Counted from the first letter of the stretch, positions 17,457 through 25,814 are shown. The stretch is 64,000 bases of DNA from an uncultured Lachnospiraceae bacterium (GCA_910586955.1 CAJUMM010000004.1:1-64000); one strand, 5' to 3'. Program-made: numbers and translations. The notes: generated from the sequence alone by a model not told the origin.

Positions 17457-19862
17457 TTACAGGGTCTGCTCCGTCCGGGCAATGATATCATCCTGGGTCT
17501 GGCGGGACAATACATTGAAAAATGCGCTGTACCCTGCCACCCGGACTATAAGATCCCGGTGTTCTTCCGGATGAAGCTGGGCGTCCAGAAGCGTCTCCCT
17601 GGAGACCACATTGTACTGTACATGATAGCCTTTAAGACGGTTGAAAAAGGTCCTGAGAAGCGCAATCAGCTTCACCTTATTCTCCTCTTTGGACATAAGC
17701 TGGGGCGTCACCTTCTGGTTCAGCAGCACGCCCCCTGTAATCTCCTTGGTGTTCAGCTTGGAAACCGTCTTAAACACTGCCGTGGGACCGCACTGATCCA
17801 TGGAATGGCTGGGGGAACAGCCCTCCGCCAGAGGTTCTCCCGCATGGCGGCCGTCCGGGGTGGCCAGCGTTCCCCTTCCCTGGCCTACATTTGCCGAAAT
17901 AGAGGAAGTTCCTGCATAGCGGATCCCGCCGATGGGACCCCGGCCAAAGCGGGTATTGGGATATTTCTTAATTTCCTCAATATAAGTCTCATAGGCATCC
18001 ACCACCAGGCGATCCACATAATCATCGTCATTGCCGTACTTAGGCGCATCCTGAATGAGCATCTGCCGGATCCGCTCCCCCTCCTCTCCTGCAAAATCCG
18101 TTAGAAGAGCATCCCAAAGCTTCCCAGGCGTCAGCCTTTTTTCCTCAAACACCAGCTTCTTCACCGCAGCCATAGAATCCGCCAGATTGGCAATTCCCAC
18201 CTGGAGGCCGCTGATAAAGTCATAGACGGCCCCTCCTTCTTTCAGGGTAAGGCCTCTTCCGATGCAGTCCTGGCAGAGGGCGGAGCAGAGAACATCCGGC
18301 ACATCCTCCTCCAGAACCATATCGCAGGCATTTTCAATGATCACGCTCTGTTTTGTAAACTCCTTAATAATCTTATCCCAGGCTTCCTCCACCTGGGCAA
18401 AATCCGTCATATCCCGGAAATGTCCCGCACCTTCCATAAGTTTCGTTCCGGACGCCGGGTCGGTTCCGTCATTTAAAGCTATCAGAAAGGACTTGGGGAA
18501 ATTCAGGAAACTCATGCCCGTGCAGCGGTACCCCCATTTGCCGGGAACCGCCGTCTCCACACAGCCGATGGCGCTGTAATTGTATGCGTCCTCTTCCTTA
18601 ACTCCCCGGGCAAGGAAGGAGGGAATAATGATTTCATCATTGTTAAAAGCCGGCATTCCAAAACCAAGCTTTACTACCTCAATGGCTTCGTTCATAAAAC
18701 GGTCATCTAATCCCTTGTGGTAGCGCACGGTCAGATTCGGCTGGGGCAGACGTGTCTGGGCCACGCTCCTGAGAATCAGATATGTCATGGGATTTACCGC
18801 ATCTCTTTTATCCGGAGTCTGGCCGCCTACCGTTACATTCTGGTACAGCGGAGAGCCTGCACTGAACTGGGTATGGCTCCAGCTCCGGATCTTGTTGATG
18901 GTAAAGGTCTTCAGCCACAGATTGGTCAGAAGCTCACAGGCACTTTCCTCGGTGACAAGCCCCTTCTTTAAATCCGCTTCATAATAGGGATACATATATT
19001 GATCCATGCGGCCGTAAGACAGGGAATGGCCATTGGATTCAATCTGCAGTACCAGGTGGACCAGCCACATGGACTGCACCGCCTCATAGAAGGACTCCGC
19101 TCTCTCATAGGGAACCTTTCTCAAGACTCTTGCCATTTCACGCAGCTCGGCAGCGCGCCCCGGCTCTGCTGTCTGTGCCTTCTGCTCAGCCAGCTCCGCA
19201 TAGCGCCCGGCAAAAGACCGCACCGCCTGAATAACTATCTGAATCGCCTCGTAGAAGTAATATTTTTTCAGTTCCCGGTAATCGGTGAGATTAAGTTTCC
19301 CCTGGGCTTCCCGGGCTCTCCTCTCAAAGTCCTTCAGTCCTTTCCCCATGACGGCCGCATAATCTACCGCAATATGGGCATCGCCGGAGGTAATATTTCC
19401 CTCCGCCTTGATAATTCCCAAATCGTAATAGATTCTGCTGGAAGGAGGCAGAGCCGCCAGGCCCTTTTCCTTCGTGGTATTGTGCTCCCAGAAAGGCGCA
19501 AGCTCCCGCAGAGTCTTCTTAGTCTCCTCCGTAATATAAAAGACATCCCCGTCCCGTTTTTCAAACTCATCCAGTTCCTCTACTACCCAGTCCATAGCAT
19601 ATTCCGGAAAGATCGGGGCACTCCGGTTGCTGGAAGCCTGGTTTCCCGCCAGAACTGAATCGTCCTCAATATAAATCGTCATATGCTCCAAAATATTCTG
19701 AAGCATATAAGCCCTCTTCAAAATCACAGGTTTATCCCCGTGAAGCCGGTAGCTCTCCGTAGTCAGCACTGCACGTTCCGCACACACCTGGGGCTTCGCA
19801 TCCAGCAGTTCCTCCCGGAAGTGCTTCATCCTCGGTGTTAAGGTTCCGAAATATTCTGCCAT
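17457..19862 (-). CDS. Glycyl-radical enzyme, PFL2/dehydratase-like, unknown substrate
   Basis: An 801-residue oxygen-sensitive enzyme of the pyruvate formate-lyase superfamily. The radical glycine is Gly777 in RVAGYSAFF. The active-site cysteine is Cys434 in GCVE, followed by Glu436; this single-Cys motif belongs to dehydratase/lyase members, not true PFL, which has two adjacent cysteines. His163, His279 and Ser280 align with substrate residues of B12-independent glycerol dehydratase. However, the position of its substrate-binding Asp447 (GWHD) reads as YRCTG here. A diol dehydratase is therefore doubtful, and hydroxyproline dehydratase or another reaction remains possible. Its promoter faces, across a toxin-antitoxin module, that of its activase. 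GGGAGG lies 8 nt before the ATG. Confidence 0.88.
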   Translation of the reverse strand: MAEYFGTLTPRMKHFREELLDAKPQVCAERAVLTTESYRLHGDKPVILKRAYMLQNILEHMTIYIEDDSVLAGNQASSNRSAPIFPEYAMDWVVEELDEFEKRDGDVFYITEETKKTLRELAPFWEHNTTKEKGLAALPPSSRIYYDLGIIKAEGNITSGDAHIAVDYAAVMGKGLKDFERRAREAQGKLNLTDYRELKKYYFYEAIQIVIQAVRSFAGRYAELAEQKAQTAEPGRAAELREMARVLRKVPYERAESFYEAVQSMWLVHLVLQIESNGHSLSYGRMDQYMYPYYEADLKKGLVTEESACELLTNLWLKTFTINKIRSWSHTQFSAGSPLYQNVTVGGQTPDKRDAVNPMTYLILRSVAQTRLPQPNLTVRYHKGLDDRFMNEAIEVVKLGFGMPAFNNDEIIIPSFLARGVKEEDAYNYSAIGCVETAVPGKWGYRCTGMSFLNFPKSFLIALNDGTDPASGTKLMEGAGHFRDMTDFAQVEEAWDKIIKEFTKQSVIIENACDMVLEEDVPDVLCSALCQDCIGRGLTLKEGGAVYDFISGLQVGIANLADSMAAVKKLVFEEKRLTPGKLWDALLTDFAGEEGERIRQMLIQDAPKYGNDDDYVDRLVVDAYETYIEEIKKYPNTRFGRGPIGGIRYAGTSSISANVGQGRGTLATPDGRHAGEPLAEGCSPSHSMDQCGPTAVFKTVSKLNTKEITGGVLLNQKVTPQLMSKEENKVKLIALLRTFFNRLKGYHVQYNVVSRETLLDAQLHPEEHRDLIVRVAGYSAFFNVLSRQTQDDIIARTEQTL

Positions 19863-19908
19863 GTTTTATTCCTCCCATCTAAAATTCCGTTCTCTTCTTT
19901 TGAAACTT

Positions 19909-19937
19909 ATTATATAAATTTCTTCTTTAAAAGTCAA
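19909..19937 (-). promoter_or_regulatory. Promoter of the glycyl-radical enzyme gene
   Basis: On the minus strand, TTGACT (19932-19937) and a perfect TATAAT (19909-19914) are separated by 17 nt. The expected transcript start is about 40 nt before the ATG. A direct-repeat element begins 6 nt upstream of the -35. Confidence 0.8.
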
Positions 19938-19943
19938 TATATA

Positions 19944-19979
19944 TTTCGTTCAAAAGTATTTTTCTTTCTTTTTGTATTT
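19944..19979. repeat. Copy 1 of the direct repeat flanking the toxin-antitoxin module
   Basis: This 36-bp stretch matches 20855-20890 at 33 of 36 positions in the same orientation. Its core TTCAAAAGTATTTTTCTTTC (19949-19968) is identical in both copies. It sits directly upstream of the -35 of the glycyl-radical enzyme promoter. It could be a regulator site, a duplication made when the module inserted, or both. Confidence 0.7.
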
Positions 19980-20001
19980 CAAGCATATTATAAAATTTCT
20001 A

Positions 20002-20030
20002 TTGACAAGTATTAATAATCTGCTTATGAT
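20002..20030 (+). promoter_or_regulatory. Promoter of the toxin-antitoxin operon
   Basis: TTGACA (20002-20007) and TATGAT (20025-20030) are separated by 17 nt. The start would be near 20037, giving a leader of about 155 nt before the toxin gene. No convincing small gene is seen in the leader. Confidence 0.7.
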
Positions 20031-20151
20031 TAAAATGTAAATTTCATGGATATTTCGTCCAATTTTTTCCAAACGTTAATGTTCCTCCGCTTGATCCCCC
20101 GTATCCAGTATTTACATATTCAGAAAACAGAAAACAAAAAACTTGACAGAA

Positions 20152-20169
20152 GTTATCTTATATGATAAC
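20152..20169. promoter_or_regulatory. Palindromic operator candidate of the toxin-antitoxin operon
   Basis: GTTATC and GATAAC form perfect 6-bp arms around TTATAT, 25 nt before the toxin start. Antitoxins of the HigA type repress their own operon through such palindromes. Binding by this antitoxin is inferred. Confidence 0.5.
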
Positions 20170-20193
20170 CTAAGAAAGAAGGGAACCAATATA

Positions 20194-20544
20194 TTGGATT
20201 TAGAATTTTATCAAAAAGAAAACGGAAGCATCCCCCTGGAGGAATTTCTCCTCTCCCTGCCTCCCAAACTAAGGGCTAAAGCATTTCGTGATATTGAATT
20301 GCTCCGGAAATTAGGCAGTGATTTAAAAGAGCCCTATGTGAAACCCTTAAAAGGAAAAGACAACCAGGGACTCTACGAACTAAGAGTCCGCTTTTCCAAC
20401 GATATTGCCAGAATATTCTACTTCACCCATTACGACAGCAAATACATACTGCTTCATGGTTTTATCAAGAAAACCATGAAAACGCCCAAAAACGAAATTA
20501 TCAAAGCAAAAAACTATATGGAAGATTATAAAAGGAGGTCTTAA
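20194..20544 (+). CDS. HigB/RelE-like toxin (phage Gp49-like family)
   Basis: A 116-residue type II toxin candidate. The pattern PLKGKDNQGLYELRVRFSNDIARIFYF, followed by LLHGFIKKTMKTPKNEIIKAKNYMEDY, is characteristic of Gp49-like HigB proteins, which cut mRNA on the ribosome. The likely start is the TTG at 20194 with AAGGGA 9 nt upstream; an earlier in-frame TTG at 20143 overlaps the operator region and has no ribosome site. The antitoxin gene follows after 3 nt, the toxin-first order of higBA modules. The genes are more AT-rich than their neighbours, and the module is flanked by direct repeats, which suggests insertion. Confidence 0.85.
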   Translation: MDLEFYQKENGSIPLEEFLLSLPPKLRAKAFRDIELLRKLGSDLKEPYVKPLKGKDNQGLYELRVRFSNDIARIFYFTHYDSKYILLHGFIKKTMKTPKNEIIKAKNYMEDYKRRS

Positions 20545-20547
20545 GCC

Positions 20548-20832
20548 ATGAATAAAGCAGGAGTATCTTTCGAAACCGTTAAAGCCGGATTAATGAAAGA
20601 TGAAGCATTTCAAAAAGAATATGAAAGGCTCCGGCCCAGGTACGAGGCTATTGAACAAATCATCAAAGCCCGCAAGGAACAGCACATCACGCAATCCGAA
20701 CTAGCCAAACGGGTTGGCACACAAAAAAGCAATATCTCCCGGCTGGAAAGCGGCAGCTACAATCCCAGCCTTGATTTCCTTATCAAAGTAGTTCACTGCC
20801 TTGGCAAAGAGGTAAAAATCCAGATTATTTAA
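20548..20832 (+). CDS. HigA-like XRE-family antitoxin
   Basis: A 94-residue protein with a helix-turn-helix of the Cro/C1 type at about residues 35-90 (ITQSELAKRVGTQKSNISRLESGSYNPSLDFL). Its N-terminal 35 residues probably wrap the toxin. AGGAGG lies 9 nt before the ATG. It should neutralise the toxin encoded immediately upstream and repress the operon, perhaps at the palindrome at 20152-20169. Confidence 0.88.
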   Translation: MNKAGVSFETVKAGLMKDEAFQKEYERLRPRYEAIEQIIKARKEQHITQSELAKRVGTQKSNISRLESGSYNPSLDFLIKVVHCLGKEVKIQII

Positions 20833-20846
20833 CCATCTTTTAAAGA

Positions 20847-20890
20847 TATTTTTCTTTCATTCAAAAGTATTTTTCTTTCATTTTATATTT
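20847..20890. repeat. Copy 2 of the direct repeat, with an extra half unit
   Basis: Positions 20855-20890 match copy 1 (19944-19979) at 33 of 36 bases. In addition, TATTTTTCTTTCATT occurs twice here, at 20847-20861 and 20868-20882. These are 21 bp apart, about two helical turns, as expected for a protein binding one DNA face. The element ends against the -35 of the activase promoter. Confidence 0.65.
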
Positions 20891-20916
20891 ACAACCACTC
20901 CTGCCCATGCTACAAT
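20888..20916 (+). promoter_or_regulatory. Promoter of the radical activase gene
   Basis: TTTACA (20888-20893) and TACAAT (20911-20916) are separated by 17 nt. The ATG lies about 23 nt after the expected start. Confidence 0.75.
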
Positions 20917-20945
20917 AAGAAAAAACCAGGGGAGGCCTGCGCTTT

Positions 20946-21716
20946 ATGAATCTAACCGGACATATTTTCAACATCCAGAAATTCAGCATCAACGACGGTC
21001 CCGGTATCCGCTCCACCATATTTTTCTGCGGCTGCCCTTTAAGCTGCCGCTGGTGCTCCAACCCGGAGTCCCAGAACCGCTGCCGCCAGGCGGCCCTTGC
21101 ATCGGGAGATCCCAAACTGGCCGGAAAGGAATGGACTTTGGAGGAAGTCCTGGGGGAGGTAGAAAAGGACCGCTGCTTTTATGAGGAATCCGGCGGCGGA
21201 ATTACCCTGTCCGGCGGCGAAGTTCTTTTACAGCACGAATTTGCTTCCGCCCTTCTACAGGAAGCGCAAAAACGCTCCCTGCACTGCGCAGCAGAGACTA
21301 CAGGTTACGCCGCCCATGAAATTTTTGCCGGTTTTGTCTCCCACATCGACCTTCTGCTTTTCGATATGAAGCACTGGGACAGGGAAAAGCACCGGGAACA
21401 GACCGGCGTTTACAACGATATCATCCTGGAAAACATGCGCTATGCCATATCACAGGGCATTCCGGTTATTGCCCGGATCCCTGTGATTCCGAAATTTAAC
21501 GCCAATCTCCAAGCAGCCAGAGGAATGGCCGGCCTGCTTTGCGAAATGGGGATCCGGGAGGTCCATCTGCTGCCCTTCCATCAATTCGGGGAACAGAAAT
21601 ATGAGCAAATGGGAATTCCCTATGCCATGAAAGGCATCCCCCAGCTTCACCCGGAAAATCTGGAAGCCTACCGGAAAGTATTTTTGGATGCGGATCTTTC
21701 CTGCTCTTTCCGGTAA
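20946..21716 (+). CDS. Radical-SAM glycyl-radical enzyme activase (PflA-type)
   Basis: A 256-residue radical-SAM protein that would install the glycyl radical on the enzyme encoded divergently at 17.5-19.9 kb. The cluster motif CxxxCxxC is Cys30, Cys34 and Cys37 (CPLSCRWC). GGGITLSGGE binds S-adenosylmethionine. Activases of dehydratase-type enzymes usually carry an inserted ferredoxin-like region with two extra clusters after this motif. Only about 25 residues with one Cys separate it from TLEEVL here, so that region is absent, as in PflA. GGGGAGG precedes the ATG. A strong terminator follows. Confidence 0.88.
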   Translation: MNLTGHIFNIQKFSINDGPGIRSTIFFCGCPLSCRWCSNPESQNRCRQAALASGDPKLAGKEWTLEEVLGEVEKDRCFYEESGGGITLSGGEVLLQHEFASALLQEAQKRSLHCAAETTGYAAHEIFAGFVSHIDLLLFDMKHWDREKHREQTGVYNDIILENMRYAISQGIPVIARIPVIPKFNANLQAARGMAGLLCEMGIREVHLLPFHQFGEQKYEQMGIPYAMKGIPQLHPENLEAYRKVFLDADLSCSFR

Positions 21717-21743
21717 ATCCCCCAAAAACTTATAAAGTAAAAA

Positions 21744-21768
21744 GGAGCGGGTCCCGCTCCCTTTTCTA
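21744..21768. terminator. Bidirectional terminator between activase and glgB
   Basis: GGAGCGG pairs with CCGCTCC across a 3-nt loop. T-rich sequence follows on the plus strand (CTTTTCTATTT) and A-rich sequence precedes the stem, so it can stop both convergent transcripts. Confidence 0.75.
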
Positions 21769-21769
21769 T

Positions 21770-23758
21770 TTAAAATTCAAATACAGCCACTCCATAGGGG
21801 GGCAAATGATAGCCAAAGGAATAGGGGAAGCCGTCACATTCGCTCTTTTCCGCTTTATAGACAAGGGCTTTCTCCCTGCCGCTTCCGCCGAACTCCGCCG
21901 CATCACTGTCCAGCACCATGCGGTACTGCTTCTTCTTCGGCACGCCTACCCGGTAGTCTTCCCTCTCCATAGGGGTGAAATTGCACACAAACAAAAGATT
22001 CCTCTTTCCCTTTTTGCTGTAGCGCACAAAGGAGAAAATGCTCCGGTATCCGTCGTTGGCATTGATCCACTGGAATCCGGCCGGAAGGGTATCCTGCTCA
22101 TACATGGCAGGGGTCTTCCGGTAGAGGTGAAGAAGGGCTTTCACATAACTCTGGATCTGCTGGTGCTTTTCCTCTCCCAGCAGATACCAATCCAGTTCCC
22201 TGGCCTCGCTCCACTCCTGAAGCTGTGCGAAATCCTGTCCCATAAACAACAGTTTTTTGCCCGGATGGCCAAACATAAAGGAATAAGCCACCTTCAGATT
22301 GGCAAATTTATCGTCATAGAGACCGGGCATTTTGTTAATCATGGAACACTTCAAGTGCACTACCTCGTCATGGGACAGCACCAGAATATAGTTCTCACTG
22401 TAGGCATAAGTCATAGCGAAAGTCATAAGGTTGTGGGCTCCCTTGCGGAAATAGGGGTCCAGCTTCACATATTCCAGGAAATCGTTCATCCAGCCCATAT
22501 TCCATTTAAAGGAAAATCCCAAACCATCCCGCTCCGGCTGATCCGTCACTTTCGGCCAGGCCGTAGACTCCTCCGCAATCATCAAAACGCCGGGATTTCG
22601 GCCCCGCAGGCAGGAATTCAGGTGTTTAAAGAACTCGATAGCTTCCAGGTTCTTATTTCCGCCGTACTTGTTAGCCACCCACTGGCCGTCCTGTTTCCCA
22701 TAATCCAGATAGAGCATGGAGGCCACGGCATCTACCCGCAGTCCGTCCACGTGGTACTGTTCCACCCAGAACAGGGCATTGGCAATGAGGAAATTCTTCA
22801 CCTCATTCATTTCATAGTTAAATATCTTCGTTCCCCAGTCCGGATGCTCTCCCTTTCTGGGATCCGGATACTCAAACAGCGGCTGTCCGTCAAATTCCGC
22901 AAGTCCATGGGCATCCCGGGGAAAATGTGCCGGTACCCAGTCCAGAATCACCCCGATCTTATTCCGGTGCAGATAATTAATCAGATACATAAAATCCTGA
23001 GGACTTCCATGTCTGGAGGTGGGAGCATAATATCCGGTGACCTGGTATCCCCAGGAACCGTCAAAAGGATGCTCCGCAATGCCCATAAGCTCCACATGGG
23101 TATACCCCATATCCTTCACATACTCCGTCAAGGCCGGAGCCAGTTCCCGGTAATTATAGTATCCGTCCTCGTCCGGCCCGTGGGGATGCTTCTTCCAGGA
23201 ACCGGGATGGACTTCATAGATAGCCATGGGTTCTTCATTGGCCTTCCGTGTCCGGCGCTTCTCCAGCCAGGCAGCATCGCTCCATTTAAAGCTGCCGATG
23301 TCCGCCACCTTAGAGGCCGTGCCCGGCCGCAGTTCCGCTGCGGAAGCAAAGGGATCCGCTTTATAGAGAAGCCTGTGATCTTCCGTCTCAATCAGGTATT
23401 TATAAAGGCAGTCCGTTTCCACTCCCGGTATAAACAGCTCATAAATCCCCAAAGGCTCCAGACGCTTCATCTCACTGCTTTCGGGATCCCAGCCGTTAAA
23501 CTCCCCGATCACATGGACCTTTCGGGCATGGGGTGCCCAGACTGCAAAATATACCCCTCTGCGTCCCTGGTACTTTGTAGGATGGGCCCCCAGCTTCTTG
23601 AAAATATCATAGTGGGTTCCCTGGCCAAATAGATACTGATCCATCTCCGTCACAAAACACGCCGGGCGCTCATCCGCCTGCACCCGTTCTACACGCTGCA
23701 CCTGTTGCTGCTTCTTGCTTTTTGGTTTTCCGCTCTTTTGTTTCTTTGTCTCTCCCAT
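21770..23758 (-). CDS. glgB: 1,4-alpha-glucan branching enzyme
   Basis: A 662-residue GH13 branching enzyme. A basic, Gln-rich N-terminal tail of about 30 residues is followed by a CBM48 domain (about 60-150, VYFAVWAPHARKVHVIGEFNGW). The catalytic barrel then carries Asp343 in GLRVDAV, Glu396 in IAEEST and Asp464 in LSHDEVVH. YEVHPGSWKK and WGYQVTGYYAPTSRHG are typical of GlgB. It makes alpha-1,6 branches in glycogen. It is 4 nt downstream of an amylase gene and belongs to the tetR-amylase-glgB operon. Confidence 0.93.
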   Translation of the reverse strand: MGETKKQKSGKPKSKKQQQVQRVERVQADERPACFVTEMDQYLFGQGTHYDIFKKLGAHPTKYQGRRGVYFAVWAPHARKVHVIGEFNGWDPESSEMKRLEPLGIYELFIPGVETDCLYKYLIETEDHRLLYKADPFASAAELRPGTASKVADIGSFKWSDAAWLEKRRTRKANEEPMAIYEVHPGSWKKHPHGPDEDGYYNYRELAPALTEYVKDMGYTHVELMGIAEHPFDGSWGYQVTGYYAPTSRHGSPQDFMYLINYLHRNKIGVILDWVPAHFPRDAHGLAEFDGQPLFEYPDPRKGEHPDWGTKIFNYEMNEVKNFLIANALFWVEQYHVDGLRVDAVASMLYLDYGKQDGQWVANKYGGNKNLEAIEFFKHLNSCLRGRNPGVLMIAEESTAWPKVTDQPERDGLGFSFKWNMGWMNDFLEYVKLDPYFRKGAHNLMTFAMTYAYSENYILVLSHDEVVHLKCSMINKMPGLYDDKFANLKVAYSFMFGHPGKKLLFMGQDFAQLQEWSEARELDWYLLGEEKHQQIQSYVKALLHLYRKTPAMYEQDTLPAGFQWINANDGYRSIFSFVRYSKKGKRNLLFVCNFTPMEREDYRVGVPKKKQYRMVLDSDAAEFGGSGREKALVYKAEKSECDGFPYSFGYHLPPYGVAVFEF

Positions 23759-23762
23759 AAAC

Positions 23763-25121
23763 TCACCCCTGTTTTATTCTGAAGACCGCACTCCCATGGG
23801 CGGGTACTTCCCAAATCAGTTTTCCGCCTTCCAGCGGAACCTCTCTTCCGGTCAGGATCTCCTGGGCTCCCGAACCTCCGGCCGGACACGGGATCTCCAT
23901 CCGTGCCGCTCCCTCGTCGTTGTTCACGGCTACCGCCACGGCCTCCTGGTTCCGGATCCTGGCGAAAGCATACTGGCGGTTGGTCAGGCACAGTTCCCGG
24001 TATGTGCCGTGCACCAGGGCCTCCGTCTCCTTCCGAAGCTTTGAAAGCCGAATCAGCAGGTTTTTAAGCTCCGGATGAGGCGGCTGTTTCTCCAATTCCT
24101 CCAAACTCAGGCACGGCCGGAGGAAATCGTCGTTGGCCCCCTCTTTCTTCCCCTCTACTCCCCACTCGCTTCCGTAATAAACAGAAGGGATTCCCGGCAG
24201 GGTATAGAGAAGCGTATAAACCGGAAGCAAATCTGCCGGCTCCCGCAGCTTATTTACAATCCGGTCCACATCATGATTGTCTACAAAGGAGTACAGCCGG
24301 CGGCCCCGGTAGATACCTCCGTTCTCATCGAACTGTCTCCGTATAGTATGGGCAATCTCAAAATAATTATGGTCATTATGCCCGGAATACAAGCCTTTAT
24401 GCAGCTCATAGTTGGTGACGGAATGAAGCATGTCGTCCCCGGTCCACCGGGCATAATCCCCGTGAATCACCTCTCCCATCAGCCAGAAATCTTCTTTCTT
24501 CTCTAAGGCCACTCTGCGCAGATCCCGCATAAAATTAAATTCCAGACAGTCCGCACAATCCAGACGGATACCGTCTATATCAAACTCGTCAATCCAGAAG
24601 CGCACCGTATCAAACAAATACTGGCGCACGCCTTCGTCGTAGAGATTCAAATTGGCAAGCTCAAAACAGTTCCGCCATGCCTTATAATAAAATCCGTCAT
24701 TGTAATGGGTATTGCCCCCAAAGTTTACATCCTGGTACCACCAGCGGTAAGAAGACTGTTCCCGCTTTTCCTTCAGATCCTGAAAAGCAAAAAACTCCCG
24801 GCCCGTGTGATTAAATACGCCGTCCACTACCACCCGGATCCCCCTGTCATGGCAAAGCTTTGTAAAGCGCCGGAAGTCCTCATTGTCCCCCAGCCTCCGG
24901 TCCACCACCCTGTAATCCCTGGTATCATATCCGTGGCTGCCGGATTCAAACAGCGGCCCGATATAGACGGCAGAAAACCCGTATTCCTCCATATGGGCAA
25001 TCCACGGCTCCAAATCCCGAAGACGGTGAACCACCGTTTCCTCCGTATTGTATTTCGGCGCTCCCGTCAATCCCAGCGGATAAATGTGATAAAAAACCGC
25101 CTCTTCATACCATTTTGACAC
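23763..25121 (-). CDS. GH13 alpha-amylase/maltodextrin glucosidase-like enzyme
   Basis: A 452-residue cytoplasmic GH13 enzyme without a signal peptide. The catalytic triad is Asp188 in GIRLDCAD, Glu217 in LMGEVIH and Asp284 in FVDNHDVDR. The conserved VVDGVFNHTG block is present. It is shorter than neopullulanases and lacks their N-terminal domain. Intracellular location next to glgB suggests breakdown of glycogen or maltodextrins rather than secreted starch hydrolysis. The start is GTG at 25121 with AGGAGG at 7 nt. The exact product (maltose, glucose or cyclodextrin opening) is not readable. Confidence 0.85.
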   Translation of the reverse strand: MSKWYEEAVFYHIYPLGLTGAPKYNTEETVVHRLRDLEPWIAHMEEYGFSAVYIGPLFESGSHGYDTRDYRVVDRRLGDNEDFRRFTKLCHDRGIRVVVDGVFNHTGREFFAFQDLKEKREQSSYRWWYQDVNFGGNTHYNDGFYYKAWRNCFELANLNLYDEGVRQYLFDTVRFWIDEFDIDGIRLDCADCLEFNFMRDLRRVALEKKEDFWLMGEVIHGDYARWTGDDMLHSVTNYELHKGLYSGHNDHNYFEIAHTIRRQFDENGGIYRGRRLYSFVDNHDVDRIVNKLREPADLLPVYTLLYTLPGIPSVYYGSEWGVEGKKEGANDDFLRPCLSLEELEKQPPHPELKNLLIRLSKLRKETEALVHGTYRELCLTNRQYAFARIRNQEAVAVAVNNDEGAARMEIPCPAGGSGAQEILTGREVPLEGGKLIWEVPAHGSAVFRIKQG

Positions 25122-25139
25122 TGTGATTCCTCCTTAACT

Positions 25140-25718
25140 CTACGAATATATTCCGTGCATAAACTGGTGCACCAGGGAATCTATCTCCTCCTGCTCCACC
25201 CGGATCCGCTCTTCGCTTTCCACCTCAAACTTCATCAGGATTTCATAGAAAACCAATCCCATAAATCCCAGGGAAAACTGCCTCTGCCTGCCCCGCATAT
25301 TTCCCAGCAGATCCGAAGCTGACAGGAAAATCTGCTCCGTCTCCTGCTGCAGGCAGATAGCCAGGGGCCGGACCGCCCGGTAGGATTCATTTTCCCGGGC
25401 TGAGTGGTAGAGAGCCATAAACAGCCGGTAAAACTCCGGCTCCCGCTGGGCGAACCGCATCAGTACGCCGGCCGCACTGCAGAGCGTGTTTTTCAGATCC
25501 CCCATATAGGCACAGGCCTGATGGTACTGCTCCAGGAAAGAACCGCCCCGGCTCTCCAAAAGCTGTTCCAGCAGACCGTATTTACTTTTAAAATAGTAGT
25601 ACAGCGTCGGCTTTGTGACTCCGGATTTCTCTGCAATTTCCTGAACCCCCACCGCATCATAACCCCTGGTGTAGAAGAGAGCCAGGGCAGTCTCCAGAAT
25701 CTGTTCCCTGTTGTCCAT
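25140..25718 (-). CDS. TetR-family regulator of the glycogen/amylase operon
   Basis: A 192-residue TetR-type repressor. The helix-turn-helix VGVQEIAEKSGVTKPTLYYYFKSKYGL lies at about residues 22-48. The C-terminal ligand domain is divergent and its effector is unknown. I use the ATG at 25718 because GGAGG lies 8 nt before it; longer in-frame starts run through the promoter. A 24-bp perfect palindrome between its -35 and -10 is the probable operator, so it should repress itself and the two downstream carbohydrate genes. Confidence 0.88.
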   Translation of the reverse strand: MDNREQILETALALFYTRGYDAVGVQEIAEKSGVTKPTLYYYFKSKYGLLEQLLESRGGSFLEQYHQACAYMGDLKNTLCSAAGVLMRFAQREPEFYRLFMALYHSARENESYRAVRPLAICLQQETEQIFLSASDLLGNMRGRQRQFSLGFMGLVFYEILMKFEVESEERIRVEQEEIDSLVHQFMHGIYS

Positions 25719-25737
25719 GCAATGTTCCTCCACCTTC

Positions 25738-25766
25738 ATTCTATACCGCTCGGTATAGAATGTCAA
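25738..25766 (-). promoter_or_regulatory. tetR-amylase-glgB promoter with palindromic operator
   Basis: TTGACA (25761-25766) and TAGAAT (25738-25743) lie 17 nt apart on the minus strand. The sequence from 25738 to 25761 is a palindrome with 11-bp arms (ATTCTATACCG and CGGTATAGAAT) and a 2-nt centre, filling the promoter exactly. A bound TetR dimer would block polymerase. The transcript would begin next to the GGAGG, giving a very short leader. Confidence 0.8.
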
Positions 25767-25785
25767 GCGCCTGTTCCCAGGGTAT

Positions 25786-25814
25786 TTGACTTTTCTCCCG
25801 GCAAATTTTATAAT
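25786..25814 (+). promoter_or_regulatory. Promoter of the 1-phosphofructokinase-like gene
   Basis: TTGACT (25786-25791) and TATAAT (25809-25814) with a 17-nt spacer face the plus-strand kinase gene. The TetR palindrome lies 25 nt upstream of this -35. An 8-bp hairpin (25822-25844, CAGCCGTC with GACGGCTG) would form at the very start of the message and may stabilise it. Confidence 0.75.

Noticed and set aside
20046..20081. 11-codon mini-gene in the toxin-antitoxin leader
   Set aside because: It has no ribosome site and is too short to support.
20143..20171. TTGACA at 20143 as promoter of the toxin gene
   Set aside because: The best -10-like sequence, TATGAT, is only 12 nt away, and at 17 nt there is TAACCT. 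The upstream pair at 20002-20030 is far better.
21806..23632. 608-codon open frame on the plus strand opposite glgB
   Set aside because: It is antisense to a complete branching enzyme with all catalytic residues, has no ribosome site, and its product resembles no family.
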